NCBI RefSeq assembly: GCF_001854325.1
Contig: NZ_CP017754.1
Span: 186,001 to 250,000, forward strand
DNA length: 64,000 nt
DNA from: Cupriavidus malaysiensis
GTDB taxonomy: Bacteria > Pseudomonadota > Gammaproteobacteria > Burkholderiales > Burkholderiaceae
Direction of reading: 5' to 3'
This document shows positions 25,321 to 33,678 of the stretch, piece by piece. The notes beneath the pieces are model-generated. The model was not told the DNA's origin. It made no database searches and saw nothing but the letters and a program-made list of their open reading frames with translations. Made by a program: the position numbers and the translations under genes. The first letter of the stretch is position 1. Each line of letters begins with the position of its first letter.

Positions 25321-25902
25321 ATGGACTCCGCAGAACTAGCCTGCCTGATCGAGAACCTGATCCGCCACGGCACTGTCGTCGAGGTGGCCCACGGCCGGCC
25401 GCCACGCGTGCGCGTGAAGACCGGCGGCATCACCACCGCCTGGCTGCCGTGGGCCGAACGACGCGCCGGTCGCACGCGCACCTGGAGCACGCCGACCGAG
25501 GGCGAGCAGGTGATACTGCTTAGCGTCAGCGGCGACTTGCGCAACGCAGTGGTCCTCTGCGGCATCTCCTCCGACGATAACGACGTCCCCAGCCACAGCC
25601 CCGACGATACGGTCACCGAATATCCGGACGGCGCCACCACGACCTACAACCATGCCGCCGGCATGCTGAGCGTGAGGGGCGTCACCACCATCCTGGTCGA
25701 GGCCAGCACGCAGATCATCCAGCGTTGCCCCAACAACATCATCGACGGCAATCTCACGGTCAAAGGGCTCCTGGCCTACGAAAACGGCATCGCCTTCTTC
25801 ACGCTCGGCTACGGCCGCGGCGTGTGGAAGGGCTTCGTGCGCTGCCGAGGCCGTGAGGTCGGTCGGGGCGACCAGGACGTAAGCGCGCGCACGGAACCAT
25901 GA
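25321..25902 (+). pseudogene. V: Truncated P2-like baseplate spike protein (gpV')
   Basis: The first 160 residues are a normal gpV: an N-terminal OB-type domain (RHGTVVEVAHGRPPRVRVKTG, AWLPWAERRAG, PTEGEQVILLSVSGDL) and the start of the beta-helical needle (CPNNIIDGNLTVKG). After LLAYENG, near 25790, the needle tip and the last repeats are replaced by an unrelated Arg/Gly-rich tail. P2 gpV has 211 residues; this frame has 193. It cannot form a working membrane-piercing tip. The break marks a deletion of all later tail genes. Confidence 0.85.
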
Positions 25903-26249
25903 GAACCATGAGCCTGGAGGAGGCCGCGGCCTTGCTCTACACCACGCCCGAGCGGGTCTCCGAGTGCATTCGCAAGGAGGGGCTGCCAGCGGTCAAGGTC
26001 GGCCGGGCCTGGGTGCTGGTGGATGTGGATGTGATAGATTGGATTCGCGGAAGATATGCCAAAGAAGGAGGCAGATGCGGCTCTATCGGCGAAAGCGGGC
26101 CGGGCCCTGGTGGTTCGACATCAGCATCGACGGCTCGCGAATTAGACAGTCTTCTGGCACCACGGACCGCAGAGAGGCGGAAGAGCTTGCCGCCAAGGTT
26201 GCGAGTGATTACTGGCGGCAAAAAAAGCTCGGCGAGCAGCCGGCGGTGA
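25899..26249 (+). CDS. Helix-turn-helix protein, probable excisionase or regulator
   Basis: A 116-residue protein with a MerR-like/AlpA-like winged helix in the first 50 residues: MSLEEAAALLYTTPERVSECIRK, then LPAVKVGRAWVLVDVDVIDWI. Small proteins of this type beside an integrase act as excisionases or directionality factors. The 3' part is low-complexity and overlaps the integrase gene by 175 bp in another frame, so the functional part is probably the first 55 residues. The ATG at 25899 overlaps the V' stop as ATGA; a second ATG at 25908 is possible. Confidence 0.75.
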   Translation: MRTMSLEEAAALLYTTPERVSECIRKEGLPAVKVGRAWVLVDVDVIDWIRGRYAKEGGRCGSIGESGPGPGGSTSASTARELDSLLAPRTAERRKSLPPRLRVITGGKKSSASSRR

Positions 26250-27190
26250 ACTGGGACGCGGCCGTTGTCCACTGGCTCAAGGAGAACCAGCATCTGCGCT
26301 CGCTGGAAACGGTCAAGCAGCGCCTGCGCTGGCTGACCAGCCAGTTGCGTGGCGAGCCACTGCGCGCGATCGGGCGCGAGCGCATTTCCGGCTTGATCGA
26401 GGCCAAGTTATCCACAGGCGTGGTGGGGGCCACGGTGAATCGCCACATGGCGGCGCTGTCCGTGATCCTGCACCACGCGCACCGCGAGGGCTGGATCGAC
26501 GCCGTGCCGCCGATCCGCAAATTGCCCGAGGGCGGCAGCCGCTTGACCTGGTTGACGCGCGAGCAGGCCCATCGGCTGTTGGCCGAGTTGCCGCACCACC
26601 TGCGACAGATGGCACGCTTCGCGCTGGCCACCGGCCTGCGGGAATCGAATGTGCGCTTGCTGGAATGGTCGCAGGTCAACCTGGGGCGGGCTCTGGCCTG
26701 GATTCACGCCGACCAGGCGAAAGGCAGGAAGGTGATCGCGGTCCCGCTGAACGCGGATGCGATGGCGGTGCTGAGCGAGCAGCTGGCGGAGCGTCGCCCC
26801 TATGTCTTCCCCTATCGGGGGCAGCCGGTGCGGCGGATCTACAACCACGCTTGGCAGAAGGCTTGCAGCCGGGCCGGCCTGGATGGCTTGCGCTTCCACG
26901 ACCTGCGTCACACTTGGGCGAGCTGGCATGTCCAGGCGGGCACTCCGCTGCCGGTGTTGCAGCAGCTTGGCGGCTGGGCCAGCTACCAGATGGTGCTGCG
27001 CTACGCCCACCTGGGGCACGACCACATTGCCGCCTACGCGGACAACCTCGGCAGCCTTTGGTACAAATCTGGCACACCGCCACAAAAGAAAAACGGAGGC
27101 CGAAGCCTCCGTTTCTCAGCAAACCTGGTGGCCTGGGACGGAATCGAACCGCCGACACAAGGATTTTCAATCCTCTGCTCTACCGACTGA
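26075..27190 (+). CDS. int: Tyrosine recombinase/integrase of the island
   Basis: A 371-residue phage-type integrase. An N-terminal arm-binding domain (residues 1-50) and SAM-like core-binding domain precede the catalytic domain with R189 (TGLRESN), H275-x-x-R278 (HDLRHTW), W301 and the nucleophile Y310 (LRYAHL). The start at 26075 has a strong AAGGAGG site. The frame then runs through the att repeat, across the tRNA terminator and into antisense tRNA-Phe, where it stops. Its last six residues thus come from host DNA. It catalyses integration at, and excision from, tRNA-Phe. It lies next to V', not next to the replication genes as in P2. Confidence 0.95.
   Translation: MRLYRRKRAGPWWFDISIDGSRIRQSSGTTDRREAEELAAKVASDYWRQKKLGEQPAVNWDAAVVHWLKENQHLRSLETVKQRLRWLTSQLRGEPLRAIGRERISGLIEAKLSTGVVGATVNRHMAALSVILHHAHREGWIDAVPPIRKLPEGGSRLTWLTREQAHRLLAELPHHLRQMARFALATGLRESNVRLLEWSQVNLGRALAWIHADQAKGRKVIAVPLNADAMAVLSEQLAERRPYVFPYRGQPVRRIYNHAWQKACSRAGLDGLRFHDLRHTWASWHVQAGTPLPVLQQLGGWASYQMVLRYAHLGHDHIAAYADNLGSLWYKSGTPPQKKNGGRSLRFSANLVAWDGIEPPTQGFSILCSTD
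27058..27076 (+). repeat. Putative integrase arm site, right (P arm)
   Basis: TTGGTACAAATCTGGCACA, one mismatch from the copy at 11603-11621. It lies inside the integrase coding sequence, 8 bp before the att repeat. Confidence 0.5.
27085..27170. repeat. Right att direct repeat (86 bp)
   Basis: Identical to 11433-11518. Here it is part of the intact tRNA-Phe and its terminator, so this is the side carrying the functional tRNA. The repeat ends inside the anticodon stem-loop region. Confidence 0.95.
27093..27112 (-). terminator. Terminator of tRNA-Phe
   Basis: ACGGAGGC-CGAA-GCCTCCGT hairpin followed on the minus strand by a T-rich run, 13 bp after the tRNA 3' end. A duplicate is at 11441-11460 in the left att repeat. 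Confidence 0.85.
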
Positions 27191-27201
27191 GCTACCGGGC
27201 C
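27126..27201 (-). tRNA. tRNA-Phe (GAA)
   Basis: A complete 76-nt tRNA: D-arm GCTC/GAGC, anticodon stem GAGGA/TCCTT with loop TTGAAAA giving anticodon GAA, T-loop TTCGATT and an encoded CCA end. The acceptor stem pairs except for a C5-A68 mismatch, which is present in both copies of the 3' half. It is the integration target of the island. Confidence 0.97.
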
Positions 27202-27215
27202 AACAAAGAAGCAAA

Positions 27216-27244
27216 ACTATAGCAGCGCGAAAACAACACGTCAA
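27216..27244 (-). promoter_or_regulatory. Promoter of tRNA-Phe
   Basis: TTGACG (27244-27239) and TATAGT (27221-27216) are exactly 17 bp apart on the minus strand, 14 bp before the tRNA 5' end. This is a strong sigma70 promoter, as expected for a tRNA gene. Confidence 0.9.
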
Positions 27245-27257
27245 GCGGTTTTTCGCA

Positions 27258-27959
27258 TTACTGTTCAGCCGGCTCCGGCTTGTTGCGGCTCAGCTCGACG
27301 CCGAGCTGCTTCAGCTTGCGATACAGGTGGGTGCGTTCCAGCCCGGTCTTCTCGGCTACGCGCGTCATGCTGCCGTGTTCGCGCAGCAGGTGGTATTCGA
27401 AATAGGCGCGCTCGAACAGGTCGCGCGCTTCGCGCAGCGGCATGTCGAAGGAGAACTGCATCTCGGCCTCGGGCAGGCGTTGCGGGCTGCCGTTGGCGGG
27501 TGCCTCGATGGCGGCCTCGGGTGCCATGCCCTGGGCCGCGGCCTGGGCGGCCGCCGCGGTGCCGGCGCTGGGAGCGGGCGCGGACGCGCGCTCGATGCCG
27601 CGGGCCAGGCCCTGCTGCACGGCGGTCAGCAGCTTCTGCAGCGCGATCGGTTTCTCGAGGAAATTGAGCGCGCCGATCTTGGTGGCTTCGACCGCGGTAT
27701 CGATCGTGGCATGGCCCGACATCATGATCACGGGCATGGTGAGCAGGCCCTGGGCCGACCACTCCTTGAGCAGCGTGACACCATCGGTGTCGGGCATCCA
27801 GATGTCGAGCAGCACGAGGTCGGGTGTATTGCCCGCGCGGTACTCGCGCGCCTTCTGCGCGTTCTCCGCCACTTCCACGACATGGCCTTCGTCGCTGAGG
27901 ATCTCCGAGAGCAGCTCCCGGATACCCATTTCATCATCGACTACGAGGATGGTTGCCAT
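27258..27959 (-). CDS. Response regulator, short NtrX type
   Basis: A 233-residue response regulator with a receiver domain (phospho-acceptor D52 in LLDIWMPDTDG, K103-type Lys in EKPI) and a C-terminal Fis-type helix-turn-helix (MTRVAEKTGLERTHLYRKLKQLGV). The AAA+ sigma54-interaction domain of classical NtrX is absent; an Ala/Pro-rich linker replaces it. This short form is usual in Burkholderiaceae. It lies 53 bp after the kinase gene and is its cognate partner, probably acting on respiration or nitrogen-linked genes. It cannot activate sigma54 directly without the AAA+ domain. Confidence 0.88.
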   Translation of the reverse strand: MATILVVDDEMGIRELLSEILSDEGHVVEVAENAQKAREYRAGNTPDLVLLDIWMPDTDGVTLLKEWSAQGLLTMPVIMMSGHATIDTAVEATKIGALNFLEKPIALQKLLTAVQQGLARGIERASAPAPSAGTAAAAQAAAQGMAPEAAIEAPANGSPQRLPEAEMQFSFDMPLREARDLFERAYFEYHLLREHGSMTRVAEKTGLERTHLYRKLKQLGVELSRNKPEPAEQ

Positions 27960-28012
27960 ACTTCCCCTCTTAACCCCGCCACCGCATCTTGCGCATGGGA
28001 CAGCAACATTGA

Positions 28013-30442
28013 CTATGCCAGTTTAACGAACAGGATCGAGATCTGTGCACCGACGATCTCGGTGCCTTCCATGCGATTGCGCAGCTCGATGCGCGCGCCA
28101 TGTTCATCGATGATCTTCTTCACCATCGCCAGGCCGAGGCCCGTGCCTTTGGCCTTGGTGGTCACATAAGGTTCGAACGCGCGGCTGAGGATGCGCGGAG
28201 CGAAACCGGGACCGTTGTCGGCGATGCTGAGCTTGACAGCCTGCCGGTCTTCGCCGGCAGAATCTTTGTATTCTACCGTCTCGGTGTTCAGAGTGATATG
28301 GGGCTCGGCCCTAGCCCCGGCCAGGTTCTCCGCCACGGCGTCCTGTGCATTCTGCAGCAGGTTGTGGATCACCTGGCGCAACTGGGTCGGGTCGCCCTTG
28401 ATGGCCGGCAGATCCTGCGCCAGCGACGGATGAATCACCGCGTGGTCCTGCACGGAGGGATCGTCGATGCCGTACAGGTGCAGCACGTCGGCCACCAGGC
28501 CGTTCAGTTGCAGTGACTGCAGCATGGCCGGCGGCGTGCGTGCATAGTCGCGGAAGTCGTCGACCATGCGCTTCATCGCGGCGACCTGGTTGACGATGGT
28601 GGCGGCACCCCGCTTGAGCACCTCGGCATCCGGCACATCGAGCTTGGGTGTCAGCTTCATCTGCAGTCGCTCGGCCGACAGCTGGATCGGTGTGAGCGGG
28701 TTCTTGATCTCGTGCGCGAGCCGCCGCGCGACCTCGCCCCAGGCGACCGAGCGTTGAGCCGAAATCACATCCGAGATGTCGTCGAACACCACCACGAAGC
28801 CAGGCTCGTCACCGCTGTCGCCGCGCCCGGGCAGGCGCGCGCCGCGCACCAGCAGGGTCAGGCTCTGCTCGTCGTCGGCGTGCGGCAGTTCGATCTGTTT
28901 CTGCCAGTGCTCGGCGCCGCCCAGCATCTCGCTGGTGCTCTGCTCGGTGAAGGCCTGCCGCACGATCTCGCCGAAGTTGCCGAGTCCCGGGATCTGTTCG
29001 ATCGGGTGGCCGAGGGCGGTGGCGAAGGTCTGGCCGAAGATGCGCTCCGCGCCCGGGTTGGCGGTGATCAGCTCGAAGCGCCGGCCGAACACCAGCACGC
29101 CCGCGGTCAGGTTCTGCAGCACGCTCTCGAGGAAGACCTTCGAGCGCTCCAGCGCCGAGCGGTTCTGCTCCACGGCGATGCGCGCCTCCGACAACTGACG
29201 TGTCATCAGGTTGAACTGCTGGGTCAGCATGCCGAGTTCGTCACGACTCTTCAGCTCGCGCTTGGGTGAGAGGTCGCCCTCGGCCACTTCCTTGGTCCCC
29301 TGCAGCAGCATCAGCAGCGGGCGCGCGAGCTGGCCGCCCAGCAGCAGGGCCAGCATCACGGCGATGAACACGGCCAGGAACAAGGTCAGCGTCAGCGTGC
29401 CGATATACATCTTGCGCAGGCCGGTGCGTCCGAGCGCTTTCTCCTGGTACTCCTGGTAGGCGCGCTGGACCTCGTCGGCATTGCGCGCCAGCACGGTCGG
29501 CACCGGTTGCAGCACCTGCAGGTAGCGTTCCTCGCGCACGGTGTCGCCGGTCAGGCCGAAGCCGGTCGCCGGCAGGTCTTCCGGCCGGCGTTCCACCGAC
29601 AGTCCGGAACCGGCCCAGCGTCCGGGCTTGCGCGCCGGTCCGGCGGCCGGCGTGTCGGCCTGCGCACTGTCCGTGCCGATCGCACTGACCGGCGCGCTGC
29701 CCAGCGGAATGATCACGCGCAGCACGTAGAGGTGGTCGCTCTCGTCATCTTTCGAGGACGCATCGCTGCCACCTTCCACCGCCGCATAGCCGCCGGCCAG
29801 GCGGGCCTGCTCGGCCAGCATGCCGGAGGGCAGGTCGGGCACGAGCGAGGCGTAGTTGTTGGAGGCGGTGGCGATCACCCGCCCGCTGCCGGTGAAGATG
29901 GCGGCCTCGCGCACGCCGTACTGCTCGCGCAGGCGGTTGAGCTGCAGCGAGGTGGCCATCGAGGCCGAGCCGGTCAACTGGTCCGCCATCTGCCGTGCCT
30001 TGCCTTGCAGGTCGGCCAGCGCGCTGTCGATGGTGGAGCGGCCCAGGTTGAGGCCGGCTTCCAGCGCGGTCTCCACGCGCACGTCGAACCAGGACTCGAT
30101 GCTGCGCGAGACGAACTGCAGCGACACCAGGTAGATCAGCACGCCCGGCAGCACGCCGACCACGCCGAAGAAGACCGCCAGCTTGGTCATCAGCCGCGTG
30201 CCGAACTTGCCGCGGCGGTAGCGGATCCACAGCGTCAGCGCGAGCGCGCCGATGATCGCCACCAGCAGCACGCCGATCACCAGGTTGATCTTGAACAGCA
30301 GCGTGAAGTAGCGATCGAAGAATTCCGTGTTGCCCGAGGCGCCGATCAGCAGGCCCACCAGCACCAGCGCGAGGAAGACGATCACCGCCGCCACGATGCG
30401 GTAGAGCACGCGGCGGAACTTGCTGTCCCACAAGCTGTTCAT
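28013..30442 (-). CDS. NtrY-type sensor histidine kinase
   Basis: An 809-residue membrane kinase. Three N-terminal membrane helices and a roughly 230-residue periplasmic region are followed by another helix near residue 355, a HAMP domain, a PAS domain (LENLTAGVLVFGRRFELITAN-like), the HisKA box RRLAHEIKNPLTPIQLSAE with the phospho-accepting His, and an HATPase domain (ADNGPGF, TKAKGTGLGLAMVKKI). The architecture is that of NtrY. It overlaps the DUF4390 gene by 4 bp (ATGA) and is followed by its regulator. The signal is not known. Confidence 0.9.
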   Translation of the reverse strand: MNSLWDSKFRRVLYRIVAAVIVFLALVLVGLLIGASGNTEFFDRYFTLLFKINLVIGVLLVAIIGALALTLWIRYRRGKFGTRLMTKLAVFFGVVGVLPGVLIYLVSLQFVSRSIESWFDVRVETALEAGLNLGRSTIDSALADLQGKARQMADQLTGSASMATSLQLNRLREQYGVREAAIFTGSGRVIATASNNYASLVPDLPSGMLAEQARLAGGYAAVEGGSDASSKDDESDHLYVLRVIIPLGSAPVSAIGTDSAQADTPAAGPARKPGRWAGSGLSVERRPEDLPATGFGLTGDTVREERYLQVLQPVPTVLARNADEVQRAYQEYQEKALGRTGLRKMYIGTLTLTLFLAVFIAVMLALLLGGQLARPLLMLLQGTKEVAEGDLSPKRELKSRDELGMLTQQFNLMTRQLSEARIAVEQNRSALERSKVFLESVLQNLTAGVLVFGRRFELITANPGAERIFGQTFATALGHPIEQIPGLGNFGEIVRQAFTEQSTSEMLGGAEHWQKQIELPHADDEQSLTLLVRGARLPGRGDSGDEPGFVVVFDDISDVISAQRSVAWGEVARRLAHEIKNPLTPIQLSAERLQMKLTPKLDVPDAEVLKRGAATIVNQVAAMKRMVDDFRDYARTPPAMLQSLQLNGLVADVLHLYGIDDPSVQDHAVIHPSLAQDLPAIKGDPTQLRQVIHNLLQNAQDAVAENLAGARAEPHITLNTETVEYKDSAGEDRQAVKLSIADNGPGFAPRILSRAFEPYVTTKAKGTGLGLAMVKKIIDEHGARIELRNRMEGTEIVGAQISILFVKLA

Positions 30443-31290
30443 GGCTGGCTCTGCGCGGGAGGCTGGACCAGCAGCGCCGGCGACAGCGCGGTGGAGACCG
30501 TCTGCGACAGCGGCTGGGCGCGCGTCTCGCCGCCCGAAACGGTGGCCGATGCGGCGGGCGCTGCCGGAGCCGGCACCGGCAGCGCGGGCGCTGGCGCGGC
30601 ACCGGGCACGGAAGCCGGCGGCACGGCGTTCAGTTCGGTGGGCACCGTGTAGTTGAAGCGGCGCCAGTCGGAAGCCAGGTTCCAGTCGCGCGTATTGACC
30701 GCATTGATCTGGAAGGGTTTGGGCAATTGGGTCAGGTCCAGCCGCATGCGCACCTCGGCCTGGTAGGTCTCGCCCAGCCTGACCGCATTGCGCTCGAACA
30801 CGCGCCAGCCGCGCACGCGCTGGATGAACTGCAGCGCGGCCTTCAAACGTGTGAACGGCAGTTGCAGGCCGCCGGTGGAGATGCGGTACTGGCGCGTCAG
30901 CGGATGATAGGACAGGCGGATGTTGCGGCTGGTGTTGACCGGCTTCTCATCGAACCAGTACCAGCGCGGCCGGCTGAGCTGGAAGTCGACGACGAAATAC
31001 AGGGAGATGCCCTTGTTCAGGGCGTCCTCGAGCGGCGCCGGCAGGTCGAATTCGAAATTGGCGGCCAGTTCGAAGCCGCCGTCCTGGTAATCGATGCGCG
31101 CGTCGCTGGCTTCGATCACGTCGGCTTGCGTCAGCACCGGCAGCAGTGCCAGCAGCAGTGCCAGGCCCGCCTGCCGTGCCGTCCGCAGCAGGGCGCGCCA
31201 CAGCGCGGCGCGGCCGCCGTGGAGAGCAGAGGACGCACGCGCATTGTCGCCAAGGGCCGGGAGGACGGACAAGCGAAGCGTGCTCGGCAT
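30439..31290 (-). CDS. DUF4390 protein
   Basis: A 283-residue exported protein. After a long hydrophobic N-terminus (GLALLLALLPVLTQA) comes the DUF4390 body: FELAANFEFDLPAPLEDALNKGISLYF, LSRPRWYWFDE and LSYHPLTRQYRIS. It ends in a Pro/Ala-rich tail. The family is consistently found just before NtrY-like kinases in betaproteobacteria, so it may take part in signal input in the periplasm. The true start may lie after 31290, since the first 35 residues are atypical, but no other ATG precedes the signal sequence. Confidence 0.8.
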   Translation of the reverse strand: MPSTLRLSVLPALGDNARASSALHGGRAALWRALLRTARQAGLALLLALLPVLTQADVIEASDARIDYQDGGFELAANFEFDLPAPLEDALNKGISLYFVVDFQLSRPRWYWFDEKPVNTSRNIRLSYHPLTRQYRISTGGLQLPFTRLKAALQFIQRVRGWRVFERNAVRLGETYQAEVRMRLDLTQLPKPFQINAVNTRDWNLASDWRRFNYTVPTELNAVPPASVPGAAPAPALPVPAPAAPAASATVSGGETRAQPLSQTVSTALSPALLVQPPAQSQP

Positions 31291-31299
31291 CGGATCGGG

Positions 31300-32670
31300 T
31301 CAGAGTCGTTTCTGGAAGCGGGCGTAGAAAAATCCATCGTGGTCCGATGGCAGGCTGGCCTGGCCTGGTGCCCCGTCGTGGTGCCCGGTCGAGGGCAGGA
31401 TCTGGCCGGGTGCCTGCAATCGTATCGCATCTGGCAGTTGCGCACCAAACCAGCGCGCCTGCTCTTCTCCCTCCGTTGGGAAAATAGAACAGGTCACATA
31501 GAGCAAGATGCCGCCCGGCTTGAGCAGCGGCCACAGTTGCGACACGATGCGGCGCTGCTCATTGACCAGGCGAGCGATATCGACCTCGCGGCGCAGCCAG
31601 CGGATGTCCGGGTGGCGGCGCACGATACCCGAGGCCGAGCATGGCACGTCGGCCAGGATGCGGTCGTACTGGCGGCCGTCCCACCAGTCTGCGGGACGGC
31701 TCGCATCGCCGACCACGACCTCGGCCTGCTGGCCCAGGCGGGCCAGGTTCTCGTGGATGCGCTCGGCGCGCTTGGCGTCGCTCTCCAGCGCCGTCACGTC
31801 GAGCCGGGCCAGTTCCAGCAGGTGCCCGGTCTTGCCGCCCGGCGCCGCGCAGGCGTCGAGCACACGCATGCCGTCGGCCACTTCGAGCAGCGGTGCCGCC
31901 AGCTGGGCGCCGGCATCCTGCACCGACACGTCGCCGCGGGTGAAGCCCGGGATCTGCGATACCGGGAAGGCGCGCACCAGCCGCACGGCCTGCGGCCCGA
32001 TGGCCTTGCCGGCCAGGCCGGCATTGGCCAGGCGAGTCAGGTAGTCGGCCACCGGCACGCGCGCGGTATTGACGCGCAAGGTCATCGGCGGGCGCACGTT
32101 GGCGCTGGCGGCCAGCGCTTCCCACTGCTGCGGATAGGCCTCGCGCAGCGTGCGCAGCCACCAGGACGGCAGGTTCCAGCGCGCCTGCTCGTCGCGCTGC
32201 ACCGACTGCAGCAGGGCACGCCGTTCGCGCAGGAATCGGCGCAGCACCGCATTGACGAGGCCGCGCGCATGGGCGCTCTTGGGTTCCGAAGCGGCCGCGC
32301 TGACGGCCTGGTCCACCACCGTGAAGCTGTTGTAGCCGCTGCGGCCGGGCTTGCCCGCGCTGTCCTGTTCGGCACCGTCGGCCTCGCCGTCGAGCAGCAG
32401 CGCCAGCGCCACCGCGAGCAGGGAGTCGACCAGCGCGCCAGGCGGGCGCGCCACCAGATGGGTGACGAGCGCGCGCACGGTGCCGAACTGGCGCACGGTG
32501 CGGTAGGCGAGATCCTGCAGGGCGCCGCGCGTGGCACCGTCGCGCTCGAGGTGGTATTGCGCGGCGGCGGCCTCGATGGCCTGCGGCAGCGCGCTGCCCT
32601 CGTTCACGCCGCGCACGGCGGCGGCGGCGGCAAGCATCTGGAAGGCGAGGGAGTCGGGTGGCAGGCGCAT
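31300..32670 (-). CDS. rsmB: 16S rRNA (cytosine-967-C5)-methyltransferase RsmB
   Basis: A 456-residue enzyme that methylates C967 of 16S rRNA with SAM. The N-terminal NusB-like RNA-binding domain (residues 1-165) contains an expanded loop rich in Gly, Ala and Asp near residue 100. The catalytic domain carries DACAAPGGKTGHLLELA (motif I), DVPCSASG (motif IV, with one catalytic Cys) and VTCSIFPTEGEEQ (motif VI, with the second Cys). It lies 9 bp before the DUF4390 gene and probably heads the rsmB-DUF4390-ntrYX operon. Confidence 0.95.
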   Translation of the reverse strand: MRLPPDSLAFQMLAAAAAVRGVNEGSALPQAIEAAAAQYHLERDGATRGALQDLAYRTVRQFGTVRALVTHLVARPPGALVDSLLAVALALLLDGEADGAEQDSAGKPGRSGYNSFTVVDQAVSAAASEPKSAHARGLVNAVLRRFLRERRALLQSVQRDEQARWNLPSWWLRTLREAYPQQWEALAASANVRPPMTLRVNTARVPVADYLTRLANAGLAGKAIGPQAVRLVRAFPVSQIPGFTRGDVSVQDAGAQLAAPLLEVADGMRVLDACAAPGGKTGHLLELARLDVTALESDAKRAERIHENLARLGQQAEVVVGDASRPADWWDGRQYDRILADVPCSASGIVRRHPDIRWLRREVDIARLVNEQRRIVSQLWPLLKPGGILLYVTCSIFPTEGEEQARWFGAQLPDAIRLQAPGQILPSTGHHDGAPGQASLPSDHDGFFYARFQKRL

Positions 32671-32811
32671 GGAAAACGGAAACCGATCAGGGGCACGGAG
32701 GCGGCGGCGCCGCCCAGAAGGAACGAACCCGCCGGTTCGGGTGGGAACGAGGCGGGCAGTTTACCCCGGATGCGGGGCCGCTTGCCGTTTTCGCGGCCGC
32801 GACGGCCGCGC

Positions 32812-33678
32812 TCAGGCCGGATAGGTGCCGGTGCGGGCCATCTGCATCAGGCGCGCGATGCGCTCCTCGGTGGCCGGGTGGGTCGAGAACAGGTTGGCGA
32901 TGCCACCGGCCGACAGCGGGTTCATGATCATCATCTGCGCCGTGGCCGGGTGTTCCTCGGCCGCCTGGAACGGGATGCCCTGCGCGTAGCGGTGGATCTT
33001 GTCGAGCGCGCTGGCCAGCGCCTGCGGATCGCCGCTGATCTCGGCGCCGCCGCGGTCGGCTTCGAATTCGCGGGCGCGCGAGATCGCCATCTGGATCAGC
33101 GAGGCAGCCAGCGGTGCCAGGATGGCCACGGCAATGGCGGCGATCGGGTTGCTGCGGTTGCCGTTCTCGTCGCGGCCGCCGAAGAACATGGCGAAGTTGG
33201 CCAGGGCCGAGATCGCGCCGGCCATGGTCGCGGCGATGGTCGAAGTGAGGATGTCGCGATGGCGCACATGGGCCAGCTCGTGCGCCATCACGCCGCGCAG
33301 CTCGCGCTCCGACAGCACGCGCAGGATGCCGGTGGTGGCGGCCACGGCCGCGTGTTCCGGATTGCGCCCGGTGGCGAAGGCGTTGGGGGCGTCCTCGTTG
33401 ATCAGGTAGACCCGCGGCATCGGCAGGCCGGCGCGCTGCGCCAGTTCCTGCACCATGCCGTAGAACTGCGGTGCGGTGCCGGCGTCGACTTCCTGCGCGT
33501 TGTACATGCGCAGGACCATCTTGTCCGAGAACCAGTAGGAGAAGAAGTTCATGCCCAGCGCCATCAACAGCGCGAACATCATGCCGTTGCGACCGCCGAT
33601 CATGCCGCCGATGACGATGAACAGCGCCGTGATCGCCGCCATCAGCATGAAGGTCTTGACCCAGTTGAACATTGTCAT
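32812..33678 (-). CDS. htpX: Membrane zinc protease HtpX
   Basis: A 288-residue M48 family metalloprotease of inner-membrane quality control. Two N-terminal membrane helices, the active site [12 protein letters not shown] (HExxH), a third hydrophobic stretch and the third metal ligand region [12 protein letters not shown] are all present. Length matches E. coli HtpX. The ATG at 33678 has an AGGAG site. It is a single gene between rsmB and a LysE exporter. Confidence 0.95.
   Translation of the reverse strand: MTMFNWVKTFMLMAAITALFIVIGGMIGGRNGMMFALLMALGMNFFSYWFSDKMVLRMYNAQEVDAGTAPQFYGMVQELAQRAGLPMPRVYLINEDAPNAFATGRNPEHAAVAATTGILRVLSERELRGVMAHELAHVRHRDILTSTIAATMAGAISALANFAMFFGGRDENGNRSNPIAAIAVAILAPLAASLIQMAISRAREFEADRGGAEISGDPQALASALDKIHRYAQGIPFQAAEEHPATAQMMIMNPLSAGGIANLFSTHPATEERIARLMQMARTGTYPA

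Larger units (their letters stand above)
11433..27170. mobile_element. P2-like prophage-derived genomic island integrated in tRNA-Phe
   Basis: The island is bounded by 86-bp perfect direct repeats (11433-11518 and 27085-27170). They comprise the 3' part of tRNA-Phe and its terminator, with the tyrosine integrase beside the intact tRNA. Contents from left to right: cassette A (methyltransferase and a three-gene operon), a LexA box and GGTAAC-site cluster, a cos-like site, P2-type genes Q, P, O and a truncated N, cassette B (HNH and metallo-beta-lactamase-fold proteins), a truncated V, a helix-turn-helix gene and the integrase. Cassette A and much of B are visibly poorer in GC than the chromosome and the phage genes, a sign of separate acquisition. 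All tail, lysis and replication genes are missing, so the element cannot form virions alone. Confidence 0.9.

Noticed and set aside
26802..27220. Alternative integrase C-terminus in another frame (containing FGTNLAH), hinting at a frameshift
   Set aside because: The annotated frame keeps the full catalytic set through Y310 and continues openly; the other frame has no catalytic residues, so a frameshift is not needed.
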